From the NCBI RefSeq assembly GCF_003403295.1, contig NZ_QUWV01000026.1:1-47234 (forward strand): DNA of 47,234 nt, given 5' to 3'. The notes under the pieces are model-generated. The model was not told where the DNA came from, searched no databases, and was given only the letters and a program-made list of their open reading frames with translations. A program made the position numbers and the translations under genes. This document shows positions 1 to 8,095 of the stretch, piece by piece. Each line of letters starts with the position of its first letter. Within the stretch, counting starts at the first letter, position 1. The stretch is from Komagataeibacter melaceti (GTDB lineage Bacteria; Pseudomonadota; Alphaproteobacteria; Acetobacterales; Acetobacteraceae).

Positions 1-503
1 ATATTCTCTTGTCAAAGAACCCGCCGGAGCAGCATCGCCGTCCGGTGAAGGGGCTTTTACGGATATTGGGGCACCGTGTCAACGCCACCCCAAAAACACA
101 TGAAATGCACGGAAATCAGCCACTAAACACATAAAACGTTCACTACTCGCACCGAAAAAAATGCACGAATAATGAAAAATATATGAAAAAAGAGGACCGC
201 ATCCTGCCGGACAGGTTCCGACCGGCCGGGTTGGGGTCATAGGACGAAATCTGCCCCCGTTTTGCAATGCAATGCTTCTTATGGCGTTGCCCTGCGAAGG
301 AGGCTGCAATCCCCCTTCCGGTCCCCACCTCAGGATCATCTATTATATATGAAGCGCGCCATTACCCGTTCAGCTATCATCAAACGATAAGCTTCAAGCT
401 GACCAGTCGGCAGCAGAGGCCACCATCAGAAAACCATATTTCCCCGGATCACGTCAGGCCGTCTCGATAATCCGCCTTCAGGCCATGCAGCAGGGTCCAT
501 CCA
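1..503. other. Intergenic region with no supported gene
   Basis: No convincing gene is visible here. The short open frames are overlapping and have no recognisable protein character. Bases about 120-200 are much more AT-rich than the rest of the window, and another AT-rich patch (TATTATATAT) lies near 341-350. A promoter for the downstream lipid locus probably lies here, but no clear -35/-10 pair can be assigned. The first 80 or so bases could be the tail of a gene beginning outside the window; nothing supports a particular frame. Confidence 0.5.
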
Positions 504-1637
504 GTGGCTCATATCTTGTTCCCTTACATTGCCCAGCCACATCAGGAATTCCATTCGCTTCCGATTGCCCTGGAAATGAGCCGCCTTTACCCGGACATTC
601 AGGTTCACATCGCAAGCCTGACCCCGGAGCGTGATGCGCGGATACGCCGGTTATCACAGTGCTATCCGCAATCCCGTGTCAGCTTCGACCTCCTTCGCCA
701 GCCCGCATGGATTCGGCGGCATCTGGAGCGGTATGGTCCGACACCTTTAAGTAAACTGGCGGTTCTTTTTTCAAACAGAAATTATTTCAACAGATTTCAG
801 GCCATTGTCGTACCAGAGCGCACATCGCTTTATTTGCGCAGGATGGGCGTTATCCATCCGCGTCTTATATGGACGCGTCATGGCGCGGGTGACCGGGCCA
901 TCGGCTTTGCCCGGGACGCCCGGCATTTCGACCATATCCTTCTGGCAGGCCCCAAGGTGGAAAGGCGCCTGTTGGAAGCGGGCGCCTTACGTCCGGAACA
1001 TTATACAACCGGCATTTATGCGAAATTCGATATGGTGCGCCGGTTACATACCGGCCACGCGCGGCTGTTTGCCAATGATCGCCCCACCATAATTTACAAC
1101 CCGCATTTCAGCCCCAGGTTTTCGTCATGGCCGCGCTTTGGCAGGAAGGTGCTTGAATATTTCGCATACCAGACAAAGTACAATCTGGTTTTTGCCCCTC
1201 ATTACCGGCTGTTCGACGCGGATCGGCAGGAAACCATGAAAATTCTGGCCCCTTTCATGTCGCTATCCCATATGATCATTGACCCGGGCAGCGACAGGAG
1301 CGTGGATATGACCTATACCCTTGCGGCCGACCTATATATGGGCGACGTCAGCAGCCAGATCGGCGAGTTCCTGATCAGGCCCCGCCCCTGCCTGTTCCTT
1401 GACGCGCATCGGACCAGATGGCGGGAAAACCCCGATTATGAGAGCTGGACGCTGGGGCGGGTCATGAACAATGTGGACGGGCTGGAGACAGGTCTTGACA
1501 CTGCTTTCCGCTCACATGCAAATTTCCTTGATCGGCAAAAAGAGTATATACGCGACACATTCGGGTTTGCGGCGCCAGTTGATACGGCTGCCAAGGGCGC
1601 GAAATCGATTATTGACTTTTTGAGGGTAATTGGTTGA
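504..1637 (+). CDS. CDP-glycerol glycerophosphotransferase-like protein
   Basis: 377 aa with a GTG start, preceded by CAGGG about 8 bases upstream. No signal peptide or membrane segment is seen, so it is probably cytosolic or peripheral. Motifs resemble the glycerophosphotransferase family (TagB/TagF type, PF04464): an RHG motif at residues 125-127 in the place of the family WHG, a PH pair at 232-233 in the place of the KxHP motif, and GDVSS at 280-284 followed by EFL.RPRPCLFLD, matching the family TDYSS...kPiifyd block. Family members transfer glycerophosphate from CDP-glycerol to a lipid or sugar acceptor. Its stop overlaps the TTG start of the acyl-AMP ligase gene (TTGA), so the two are probably translated together. 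I infer a role in adding a head group to the sphingolipid made by the neighbours. A generic GT-B glycosyltransferase is the alternative. Confidence 0.7.
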   Translation: MAHILFPYIAQPHQEFHSLPIALEMSRLYPDIQVHIASLTPERDARIRRLSQCYPQSRVSFDLLRQPAWIRRHLERYGPTPLSKLAVLFSNRNYFNRFQAIVVPERTSLYLRRMGVIHPRLIWTRHGAGDRAIGFARDARHFDHILLAGPKVERRLLEAGALRPEHYTTGIYAKFDMVRRLHTGHARLFANDRPTIIYNPHFSPRFSSWPRFGRKVLEYFAYQTKYNLVFAPHYRLFDADRQETMKILAPFMSLSHMIIDPGSDRSVDMTYTLAADLYMGDVSSQIGEFLIRPRPCLFLDAHRTRWRENPDYESWTLGRVMNNVDGLETGLDTAFRSHANFLDRQKEYIRDTFGFAAPVDTAAKGAKSIIDFLRVIG

Positions 1638-3430
1638 AGACCGCCCATTCGCCGTTTCAAAATACGTCTGTGGAAGTCACATTACCAGAAATGACAAGCC
1701 TCCCGACCCCCTCCGATTCTGGTCTGCCGCGTCGTTACGGCGATTTTCCATCGTTCCCCGCGGCGCTGGATTATGCCGCGCAGGGCAGCAGCGGATTCAA
1801 CATCTACTCCGGCAAGGGTGTCCTGCTCGAAACTCTGCCTTACAGCGCACTGCGTGAGCAGGCGATCGAGACCGGAAAGCGCCTTCTCTCACTCGGGCTG
1901 AAGCCCGGTGACCGGGTGGCCATCGTGGCGGAAAGCGATGGTGACTTTGCGCGTATCTTCTTTGGCTGCCAGTACGCGGGCCTCGTCTCGGCCCCCCTGC
2001 CCCTGCCCGTGGCCTTTGGTGGCCGTGAAGGTTATGTCGGCACCCTGCGTGGCATGATCGAAGGTGCGGCGGCCTCAGCCGTGGTGATCGCCTCGATCAT
2101 CTCCTCATGGACCGATGAGATCACGGCGGGTCTGGACCTGAAATTCGCCGGTACGCCGAGCGAACTGCTCGAAACCCCGATTACGGTTGAGACACTTCCG
2201 GCCATCGGGCCGGATGACCTGTCCTATCTGCAGTTCTCCTCGGGCAGCACCCGTTTCCCGATGGGGATTGCAGTCACCCAGCGTTCGGGCATGGCCAACG
2301 CGCACGCCATTGCGCTCAATGGTCTGAAGGTGCGCGAGACGGGTGATCGCTGCGTATCGTGGCTGCCGCTTTATCATGACATGGGGTTGGTTGGCTTCTT
2401 CCTCACCCCCATGACCTGCCAGCTTAGCGTTGACATGCTGCCGACCCGGGAATTCGCCCGTCGGCCCCATGTCTGGCTTGACCTGATCAGCCGCAACCGG
2501 GGCACGATCTCCTACAGCCCGTCCTTCGGTTACGAACTCTGCGCGCGACGCGCCACCTCGATCGAGCTTGACCTGTCATCATGGCGGATCGCTGGCATCG
2601 GGGGGGATATGATCCGCTATCATATCCTTGAGGACTTCGCCCAGCGCTTCGCCGCTTCCGGCTTTGACAGCCGCGCGTTTACCGCAAGTTACGGCATGGC
2701 CGAGGCCACGCTGGCCATAAGCTTCGCCCCGCTCGGCTCGGGTATCCGCACCGACACGATCGACCTGCGCGCGCTGGAAACACGTGGGGAGGCCATTCCC
2801 TCCAACGATCCGGCACGGGCGCTGCGCACTTTCGTCATCTGTGGCGAAGTGCTGCCAGAGCATGAGCTAGAGGTGCGTGACGCGCAGGGCCGCGTACTGC
2901 AGGACCGTCAGGTCGGCACCATTTTTGTCCGTGGCCCGAGCCTGATGCAGGGCTACTTCCGCAGGCCGCAGGAAACCGCCCGCGCGCTTGATTCCGATGG
3001 ATGGCTGAATACGGGCGATCTGGGTTACATGCTGGACGGGCAGGTTGTCGTGACCGGCCGGGCCAAGGACCTGATCATCATCAACGGCCGCAATATCTGG
3101 CCGCAGGATCTGGAATGGTCGGCCGAGACCGAAATCAGCACGCTGCGCAGCCGCGATGTGGCCGTCTTCTCCGTGGATGAGGACGAAGGGGAAAAGATCG
3201 TGGCACTGGTGCAGTGCCGTGCGTCCTCCCCCGAAGCACGTGAGACGCTGAAGACGGAAACCGCCAGCCTGTTCCGGCGGCAGCATGGGGTGGATGTTTC
3301 CATTATCCTTGTACCGCCCCACACGTTGCCGCAGACATCATCAGGCAAGCTGACACGGGCACGGGCAAAGGCCATGCTGCTTTCCGGCGCGTTCCAGCCG
3401 CTTGAGACAAGTTCCGTCCCGGTTGTCTGA
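1634..3430 (+). CDS. Fatty-acyl-AMP ligase / acyl-ACP synthetase of sphingolipid locus
   Basis: 598 aa, ANL superfamily. The N-terminal adenylation domain has the P-loop SSGSTRFPMG (from residue 202) and YHDMGLVGFF (from 247), both typical of fatty-acyl-AMP ligases. The C-terminal hinge region carries NTGDLGYM and GRAKDLIIINGRN. These enzymes activate a fatty acid with ATP and load it on an acyl carrier protein. An ACP gene and serine palmitoyltransferase follow, so the likely job is to charge the dedicated ACP for sphingolipid synthesis, as the Caulobacter acyl-ACP synthetase does. The start is TTG at 1634: GAGGG lies seven bases upstream and the codon overlaps the previous stop. ATG at 1691 is a possible shorter start with a poorer ribosome site. 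Confidence 0.87.
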   Translation: MKTAHSPFQNTSVEVTLPEMTSLPTPSDSGLPRRYGDFPSFPAALDYAAQGSSGFNIYSGKGVLLETLPYSALREQAIETGKRLLSLGLKPGDRVAIVAESDGDFARIFFGCQYAGLVSAPLPLPVAFGGREGYVGTLRGMIEGAAASAVVIASIISSWTDEITAGLDLKFAGTPSELLETPITVETLPAIGPDDLSYLQFSSGSTRFPMGIAVTQRSGMANAHAIALNGLKVRETGDRCVSWLPLYHDMGLVGFFLTPMTCQLSVDMLPTREFARRPHVWLDLISRNRGTISYSPSFGYELCARRATSIELDLSSWRIAGIGGDMIRYHILEDFAQRFAASGFDSRAFTASYGMAEATLAISFAPLGSGIRTDTIDLRALETRGEAIPSNDPARALRTFVICGEVLPEHELEVRDAQGRVLQDRQVGTIFVRGPSLMQGYFRRPQETARALDSDGWLNTGDLGYMLDGQVVVTGRAKDLIIINGRNIWPQDLEWSAETEISTLRSRDVAVFSVDEDEGEKIVALVQCRASSPEARETLKTETASLFRRQHGVDVSIILVPPHTLPQTSSGKLTRARAKAMLLSGAFQPLETSSVPVV

Positions 3431-3479
3431 CGGGTTGCGGCCAGCCCGTTTTTCCGCACGGGCGGAAGTGTAAAGCGGG

Positions 3480-3501
3480 ACTGGCCAAAAACCAGTTTTT
3501 C
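3480..3501 (+). terminator. Weak terminator-like hairpin between ligase and ACP genes
   Basis: A short stem, ACTGG...CCAGT, with an A-rich loop is followed directly by TTTTT. The stem is only five base pairs, so it may attenuate rather than end transcription. It sits in the 188-base gap between the acyl-AMP ligase and the ACP gene, where expression of the two could be uncoupled. Confidence 0.3.
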
Positions 3502-3618
3502 GATCATAAAACTTCCGGTCAGGGGCCGGATTGCAGCCCCACCCGTGATTCATGAATTGCGGGCTGGCCATTCATGCTGATCCCCTGCCCAGGCAGGACG
3601 TGCCATAAGGATGTAGGA

Positions 3619-3870
3619 ATGACTGAAACGGTAGCGAGCGTCTCCGCGCTGATCGTGAAGACGCTGCTGGCGAACCCCAAGGTTCCCCGTGATATCAATG
3701 GCAGCAGCAAGATCGTTGAGGATCTGGCCTTTGATTCACTGGCCGTCATGAATTTCGTCATGGAAATCGAGGATACCCTCGATGTTTCCGTGCCGCTGGA
3801 CCGGCTGGCCGATATCCGCACGATTGATGATCTGGCTGCGTGTATCGTCTCCCTCAAGCAGGCGTCCTGA
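3619..3870 (+). CDS. Acyl carrier protein dedicated to sphingolipid synthesis
   Basis: 83 aa. The phosphopantetheine attachment motif is DSLAVMNF, within an acidic helix-rich sequence. It is divergent from the housekeeping AcpP encoded at 16732-16971. AAGG lies eight bases before the ATG, which fixes the start over longer in-frame options. Its place between an acyl-ACP synthetase and serine palmitoyltransferase matches the Caulobacter arrangement in which a special ACP supplies the acyl chain for 3-ketosphinganine synthesis. The following gene starts six bases after the stop. Confidence 0.88.
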   Translation: MTETVASVSALIVKTLLANPKVPRDINGSSKIVEDLAFDSLAVMNFVMEIEDTLDVSVPLDRLADIRTIDDLAACIVSLKQAS

Positions 3871-3876
3871 CGCGCC

Positions 3877-5079
3877 ATGTCCATCTTTTCCAAATATGAA
3901 TCGCTGGCATCCTCGCTGAAAGCCGTTACGGCCGGGGGCGGGCGCAACCCCTTCAACGTCGTTATCGAAAAGCCCATTTCCTCCACCGTCGGGCTGATCG
4001 AGGGGCGCGAGACCCTGCTTTTCGGCACCAACAACTACCTTGGCCTGAGCCAGTCTCCCGCCGCGATTGAAGCCGCGGTCGAGGCCGCGCGGGCCTATGG
4101 CGTCGGCACCACCGGGTCACGCATCGCCAATGGCACGCAGGGGCTGCACCGTCAGCTTGAGCAGCGCCTTGCTGCGTTTTTCCGGCGGCGGCACTGCATG
4201 GTGTTTTCCACCGGCTATCAGGCCAATCTGGGCACGATTTCCGCCTTGGCGGGCAAGGATGACTACCTGCTGCTGGATGCGGATAGTCACGCCAGCATTT
4301 ATGACGGCAGCCGCCTGGGTCATGCGCAGGTCATCCGCTTCCGCCATAATGACGCCGATGACCTGCGCAAGCGCCTGCGCCGCCTTGATGGCACGCCGGG
4401 TGCCAAGCTGGTCGTGGTCGAAGGCATCTACTCCATGATGGGTGATGTCGTGCCCATGGCGGAGTTCGCGGCAGTCAAGCGGGAAACGGGTGCGTGGCTG
4501 CTGGCCGATGAAGCCCATTCCGTTGGTGTCATGGGTGAACACGGGCGCGGCGTGGCGGAAGCTGACGGCGTGGAAGACGATGTAGATTTCGTCGTCGGCA
4601 CCTTTTCCAAAAGTCTGGGCACGGTTGGCGGATACTGCGTGTCCAACCATGCCGGGCTGGATCTGATCCGCCTGTGCTCACGCCCATACATGTTCACCGC
4701 ATCGCTGCCGCCTGAAGTCATTGCCGCGACCATGGCCGCGCTGGACGAAATGGAGCGCCATCCCGAACTGCGTGTGCAGTTGATGGACAATGCGCGCAGG
4801 CTGCATGCGGGGCTTCAGGCCGCCGGTCTGCGCACCGGGCCGCAGGCCAGCCCGGTGGTTTCCGTCGTGCTGGATGACATTCCGGTTGCCGTGGCGTTCT
4901 GGAACCGGCTGCTGGATCTGGGGGTTTACGTCAACCTCAGCCTCCCGCCCGCAACACCGGACCAGCATCCGCTGCTGCGCACCTCCGTCATGGCGACGCA
5001 TACACCCGAACAGGTTGACCGCGCTGTTGAGATATTCGCGGTCGTGGCGCGGGAAATGGGTCTTAACCACGCCGCCTGA
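3877..5079 (+). CDS. spt: Serine palmitoyltransferase
   Basis: 400 aa, the usual length for soluble bacterial SPT, with no membrane helix. It belongs to the PLP-dependent alpha-oxoamine synthase family. The PLP lysine lies in GTFSKSLGTVGGY (K245), the ring-stacking histidine is H138 in DADSHAS, and D211 and H214 lie in LADEAHSVG. It condenses L-serine with an acyl thioester to give 3-ketosphinganine, the first committed step of sphingolipid synthesis. AONS (BioF) and KBL are close relatives. The neighbouring acyl-AMP ligase, ACP, lipid kinase and hydroxylase argue for SPT, and the GTFSKS-GTVGG block is SPT-like. Its last 17 bases overlap the end of the convergent cytidylyltransferase-like gene. 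Confidence 0.88.
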   Translation: MSIFSKYESLASSLKAVTAGGGRNPFNVVIEKPISSTVGLIEGRETLLFGTNNYLGLSQSPAAIEAAVEAARAYGVGTTGSRIANGTQGLHRQLEQRLAAFFRRRHCMVFSTGYQANLGTISALAGKDDYLLLDADSHASIYDGSRLGHAQVIRFRHNDADDLRKRLRRLDGTPGAKLVVVEGIYSMMGDVVPMAEFAAVKRETGAWLLADEAHSVGVMGEHGRGVAEADGVEDDVDFVVGTFSKSLGTVGGYCVSNHAGLDLIRLCSRPYMFTASLPPEVIAATMAALDEMERHPELRVQLMDNARRLHAGLQAAGLRTGPQASPVVSVVLDDIPVAVAFWNRLLDLGVYVNLSLPPATPDQHPLLRTSVMATHTPEQVDRAVEIFAVVAREMGLNHAA

Positions 5080-6028
5080 ATAGACCGGCCTGCCTTAACT
5101 TCCATAACAGATAAGGCAGGCAGATCAGGGGGTGCCGTTCGGAAAACGGCCCTAGCGGCAGTTCAATGCCGGAATGACGCCGGATTTTCCAGGCGATGTA
5201 GCGCGCACCGCCTTCAAACGTGAAGGCGGCCTTGAACAGGCGGCTGACATTCAGCACCCGCCCCAGCCGTCCACGCAGCCACCACCCATCCTGCAGGGAG
5301 CGGCGCTGCGTAGGGGCCAGATGAGGCACCAGGGTCGCGCCGTCCTGATCGAAGGCAAGCCCCTCCGCAGTCCATATGTCCGGCAGGAGCGCCCTGTAGC
5401 GGGCTTCCGCCCCATCCAGCAGGGTCCGGGGCCTGCGGCCATTTTCCACCCGCAGTTCCGCCCCATAGGTATGGGCGAACAGGGCCAGCCAGAATTCGTC
5501 CGCCGTTCCCCGCTCCGGACCGAGTGCGGCGGCCCACCGCCCCGCCTGCGCCACCGCGCGGATGATGCACGCAAGAATGGCGTCCGCCGCTTCCGGCCCC
5601 TGCACCCACACCAGCCGCACGGGCTGGCAGAAGCGCGCCCACACGGTGGTATCAAGCGTCGCCTGCCCCGTCATGCGCCGGAACTGGGCAATGGACAGGA
5701 TCGCCACCTTGGCGCGCATGACGCGGCCATCCACCGTAATCTCGTGATATTCCACATTGGGGGGAAGCAGGCGGTTGGCCTCACGCGCCATGTAGCCAGC
5801 GCCCCAGTCCTCCAGCCGCTCGACAATGACATAGAAGTCCAGAATCCCCTCAGGATCGGGTTCACGCAGGACCGAGCCGTAAAAGAGAACCCCCATGGGG
5901 CGCGCCGTGCCGACCATCTGCGTTACAAACTGCGTAACCGAGAGGGCGACCGGCTGCGTCAGGTCATTGGCCAGCAGGTGGGCAATCCGCCCCGCGGCGG
6001 CAAGACGGAGTGGGCTGGCGTGCGGCAT
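5063..6028 (-). CDS. Tam41-like lipid cytidylyltransferase
   Basis: 321 aa. A nucleotidyltransferase core is visible: FYGSVL (residues 49-54) followed by LDFYVIV with D64, the GS...DxxxxV pattern of Tam41, the mitochondrial CDP-diacylglycerol synthase. The middle region (VDGRVMRAKVAILS, then RFCQPVRLV) resembles the Tam41 stretch around its GRLxKPV motif, and the C-terminal AAFTFEGGARYIAWKIRR resembles the conserved Tam41 end. There are no membrane helices, unlike CdsA. Tam41 makes CDP-diacylglycerol from phosphatidate and CTP. Here it sits right after a lipid kinase, so its substrate could be a phosphorylated sphingolipid. The start is ATG 6028, with GAGG ten bases upstream; TTG at 6037 is less likely. 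The kinase stop lies about 12 bases upstream. The 3' end overlaps SPT on the opposite strand. Confidence 0.72.
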   Translation of the reverse strand: MPHASPLRLAAAGRIAHLLANDLTQPVALSVTQFVTQMVGTARPMGVLFYGSVLREPDPEGILDFYVIVERLEDWGAGYMAREANRLLPPNVEYHEITVDGRVMRAKVAILSIAQFRRMTGQATLDTTVWARFCQPVRLVWVQGPEAADAILACIIRAVAQAGRWAAALGPERGTADEFWLALFAHTYGAELRVENGRRPRTLLDGAEARYRALLPDIWTAEGLAFDQDGATLVPHLAPTQRRSLQDGWWLRGRLGRVLNVSRLFKAAFTFEGGARYIAWKIRRHSGIELPLGPFSERHPLICLPYLLWKLRQAGLFRRRG

Positions 6029-6040
6029 GCTGACCAATCC

Positions 6041-7021
6041 TCAGGCCTGAATGAAGTCTATGGGCGCGGTTGATGACAGGGTGATCCGCCCGCTTGCACC
6101 GGGCGAAAGCACCTCACCATCCAGCACGAAATCGGATGTCAGCGTCATTTCGATGCGCGCCTCGCATCCGCTGCAATAATCGGGGTTCCGGCGCAGCCAG
6201 CCCGGGTGCCGCCCCCGCAGCAGCGTCACCGCCGTCCTGAGCAGGCGCGAGGGGGAAGCCGCCACATGCAGGTAATTGATGACATCATCACGCGCGCCAT
6301 GGTCCGTCCAGAACGGCCAGATACCATAAGGCAGGTGCTGCAGCGTGGTGGACAGGAACAGGAAGCAGTTTTCCTGTGGCCGCACCGTTTTGCCCGCCTT
6401 TATGCCGATAGGGTCGCCCTGCATCCATTCCTGCCGCGAGCGCCGCGTAAGCAGTTGCGCGACCGAGGACAGGAACGAAACCACAACAGCCGTCTCATGC
6501 GCGTAGTGATTCAGAATGGCGGGCTGGTGGGCCAGTTCGATCCCGCGCGTAAACGCCGCCGCCCCGTGGAACATGCCCACCACCGGCTCCCGCCCATCGG
6601 CCTCGGGCCATTCGACAACCAGCCCGCTGCGCCTGCGCACGTTACGCCGCAGCGTGTCCGACGCGGCAAGGGTAAGGAGATGTTCGAGCGCCTCGATCCC
6701 GCGCATGCCGAACCCGACATCCCCGGCAATCAGGTTGGTATTGCCCGAAGGCAGGATGGCAAGGGCAGGCAGCCTGTCGGGCGCATAATGGCGATGGACC
6801 GCCGTCATGACATCGCTGACGGTGCCGTCACCCCCGTCAATGGCGATGCAGTCCATCTGGCGCGCGGCCAGGTCCGCTATGTGGTTATCCAGATGGGCGC
6901 GATCTGCGGGATCAATGAAATTCTCCCCCAGATGGCTGCGGGCTGTCCGGGCGTACAGGCTGCCGTCATTCACATTCCGCCGGCTGCGCGGATTATAAAC
7001 AAGCGCAAAACGTCCGGTCAC
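6041..7021 (-). CDS. Diacylglycerol/ceramide kinase-family lipid kinase
   Basis: 326 aa, a typical length for the DAGK catalytic family. The ATP-binding motif GGDGT is at residues 63-67 and PSGNTN at 91-96 (PxGTxN in relatives). A C-terminal LDGE motif completes the family pattern. The start is GTG at 7021; no better ATG lies upstream. Members phosphorylate diacylglycerol, sphingosine or ceramide. In Caulobacter, as I recall, a member of this family (CpgB) is the ceramide kinase for ceramide phosphoglycerate. Here it is cotranscribed with a Tam41-like cytidylyltransferase and divergent from a phosphoesterase-permease operon, all beside SPT. I infer ceramide or long-chain-base kinase activity. 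Diacylglycerol kinase remains possible. Confidence 0.8.
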   Translation of the reverse strand: MTGRFALVYNPRSRRNVNDGSLYARTARSHLGENFIDPADRAHLDNHIADLAARQMDCIAIDGGDGTVSDVMTAVHRHYAPDRLPALAILPSGNTNLIAGDVGFGMRGIEALEHLLTLAASDTLRRNVRRRSGLVVEWPEADGREPVVGMFHGAAAFTRGIELAHQPAILNHYAHETAVVVSFLSSVAQLLTRRSRQEWMQGDPIGIKAGKTVRPQENCFLFLSTTLQHLPYGIWPFWTDHGARDDVINYLHVAASPSRLLRTAVTLLRGRHPGWLRRNPDYCSGCEARIEMTLTSDFVLDGEVLSPGASGRITLSSTAPIDFIQA

Positions 7022-7180
7022 TGATTATCCCATCCCTGTCTGAAATTTGACGTACAGGCCATAAGCAACCATCTGCCTTCTATTGCAAGGCACGAAACGA
7101 TGGTTCCCCCCGACGGACCGGCAGGCATAACATCCGCCCGGACCAGCCGGGGCGGGTTTGAGGCAAGGAAAGACACCAGC

Positions 7181-8095
7181 TTGAGCACTGTCACGATCGC
7201 CCATCTTTCGGACCCTCACCTGCCGACCGAGATGGTCCCGCCCCGCCTGCGGGAGAGACTGAACAAGCGCATGTTCAGCTACCTTTCATGGAAGAGACGC
7301 CGCCGTTTCATACATCGCCCGGAAATCCTGGCCCGTGTAATGGCCGATATCCGCAGCAGTTCCGTCAACATGATCGCGGTGACCGGCGACCTGACCAATA
7401 TGGGCCTGCCGGGTGAATGTCGTCAGGCCATGCGCTGGCTGGAACAGATGCCGGCGCCGTGTACAGTCATACCCGGAAATCATGACACCCTTGTTCAGGA
7501 CAACTGGCACGATACGGTCGGCCTGTGGGCGCCATGGATGGGGCCCCTGCCCTTCCCCTTCGTCCGCCGGATCGGAAATGTGGCGCTGATCGGTGTCAGT
7601 TCATGCGTGCCCGTGCCCTGGCTCCTGGCAACGGGCCGGGTGGGCGCGCACCAGTTGCAGCGCCTGCGCACCGTGCTGCACGAGACGGCACGCCAGGGCC
7701 TGTGCCGCATTGTCATGATCCACCACCCCCCCGTGCCCGGTCTTGCATCCCCGCGCAAAGCGCTGACGGATATGGATGATTTCGCCACCTGCATTGCACA
7801 CGAAGGGGCCGAGATGGTCCTGCACGGACATGTGCATCTTTCCACCCTGTCCTCCCTGCCCGGGCCTGACAGGGCCGTACCAGTGGTCGGGATCGCCTCG
7901 GCTTCAGCACGATCGTGTGATCCCCTGCGCGCAGCGGCCTGGAATCGTATTACCGTGGCCGGAAACGGGGCTGGCTACACACTCGGCGTTACAAGACGTT
8001 TCTTTCCAGCCGAGGGGAAGGACGGCACAACGCAGGAAACTATTTTTGAACAGCCCCCTCCATCCAGCCGTTTTTCGGGTATAAGCACGCCCTGA
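7181..8095 (+). CDS. Calcineurin-like metallophosphoesterase
   Basis: 304 aa. All five metal-binding blocks of the calcineurin-like family are present in order: LSDPHLP, VTGDLTN, PGNHDTL, MIHHPP and HGHVHLS. The fold is shared by CpdA-type cyclic nucleotide phosphodiesterases and LpxH-type lipid phosphoesterases; sequence alone does not choose between them. I take TTG at 7181 as start because AAGGAAAG lies about ten bases upstream and the conserved domain begins right after; an ATG at 7100 has no good ribosome site. It opens a rightward operon divergent from the lipid kinase, and its stop overlaps the LptF-like start (TGATG). I infer a lipid-phosphate or nucleotide-lipid hydrolase in the sphingolipid pathway. 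Confidence 0.82.
   Translation: MSTVTIAHLSDPHLPTEMVPPRLRERLNKRMFSYLSWKRRRRFIHRPEILARVMADIRSSSVNMIAVTGDLTNMGLPGECRQAMRWLEQMPAPCTVIPGNHDTLVQDNWHDTVGLWAPWMGPLPFPFVRRIGNVALIGVSSCVPVPWLLATGRVGAHQLQRLRTVLHETARQGLCRIVMIHHPPVPGLASPRKALTDMDDFATCIAHEGAEMVLHGHVHLSTLSSLPGPDRAVPVVGIASASARSCDPLRAAAWNRITVAGNGAGYTLGVTRRFFPAEGKDGTTQETIFEQPPPSSRFSGISTP

Noticed and set aside
79-339. 86-codon minus-strand frame in the leading intergenic region
   Set aside because: No ribosome site, no protein family character, and it runs through an AT-rich patch with Cys/Phe-rich composition.
3877-5079. SPT gene as bioF (8-amino-7-oxononanoate synthase)
   Set aside because: bioB is over 20 kb away without other bio genes here, while ligase, ACP and lipid-modifying genes surround this one.
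5174-6073. 299-codon open frame antisense to the Tam41-like gene
   Set aside because: No motif, Pro/Arg/Gln-rich composition, and the opposite strand has a conserved nucleotidyltransferase pattern.
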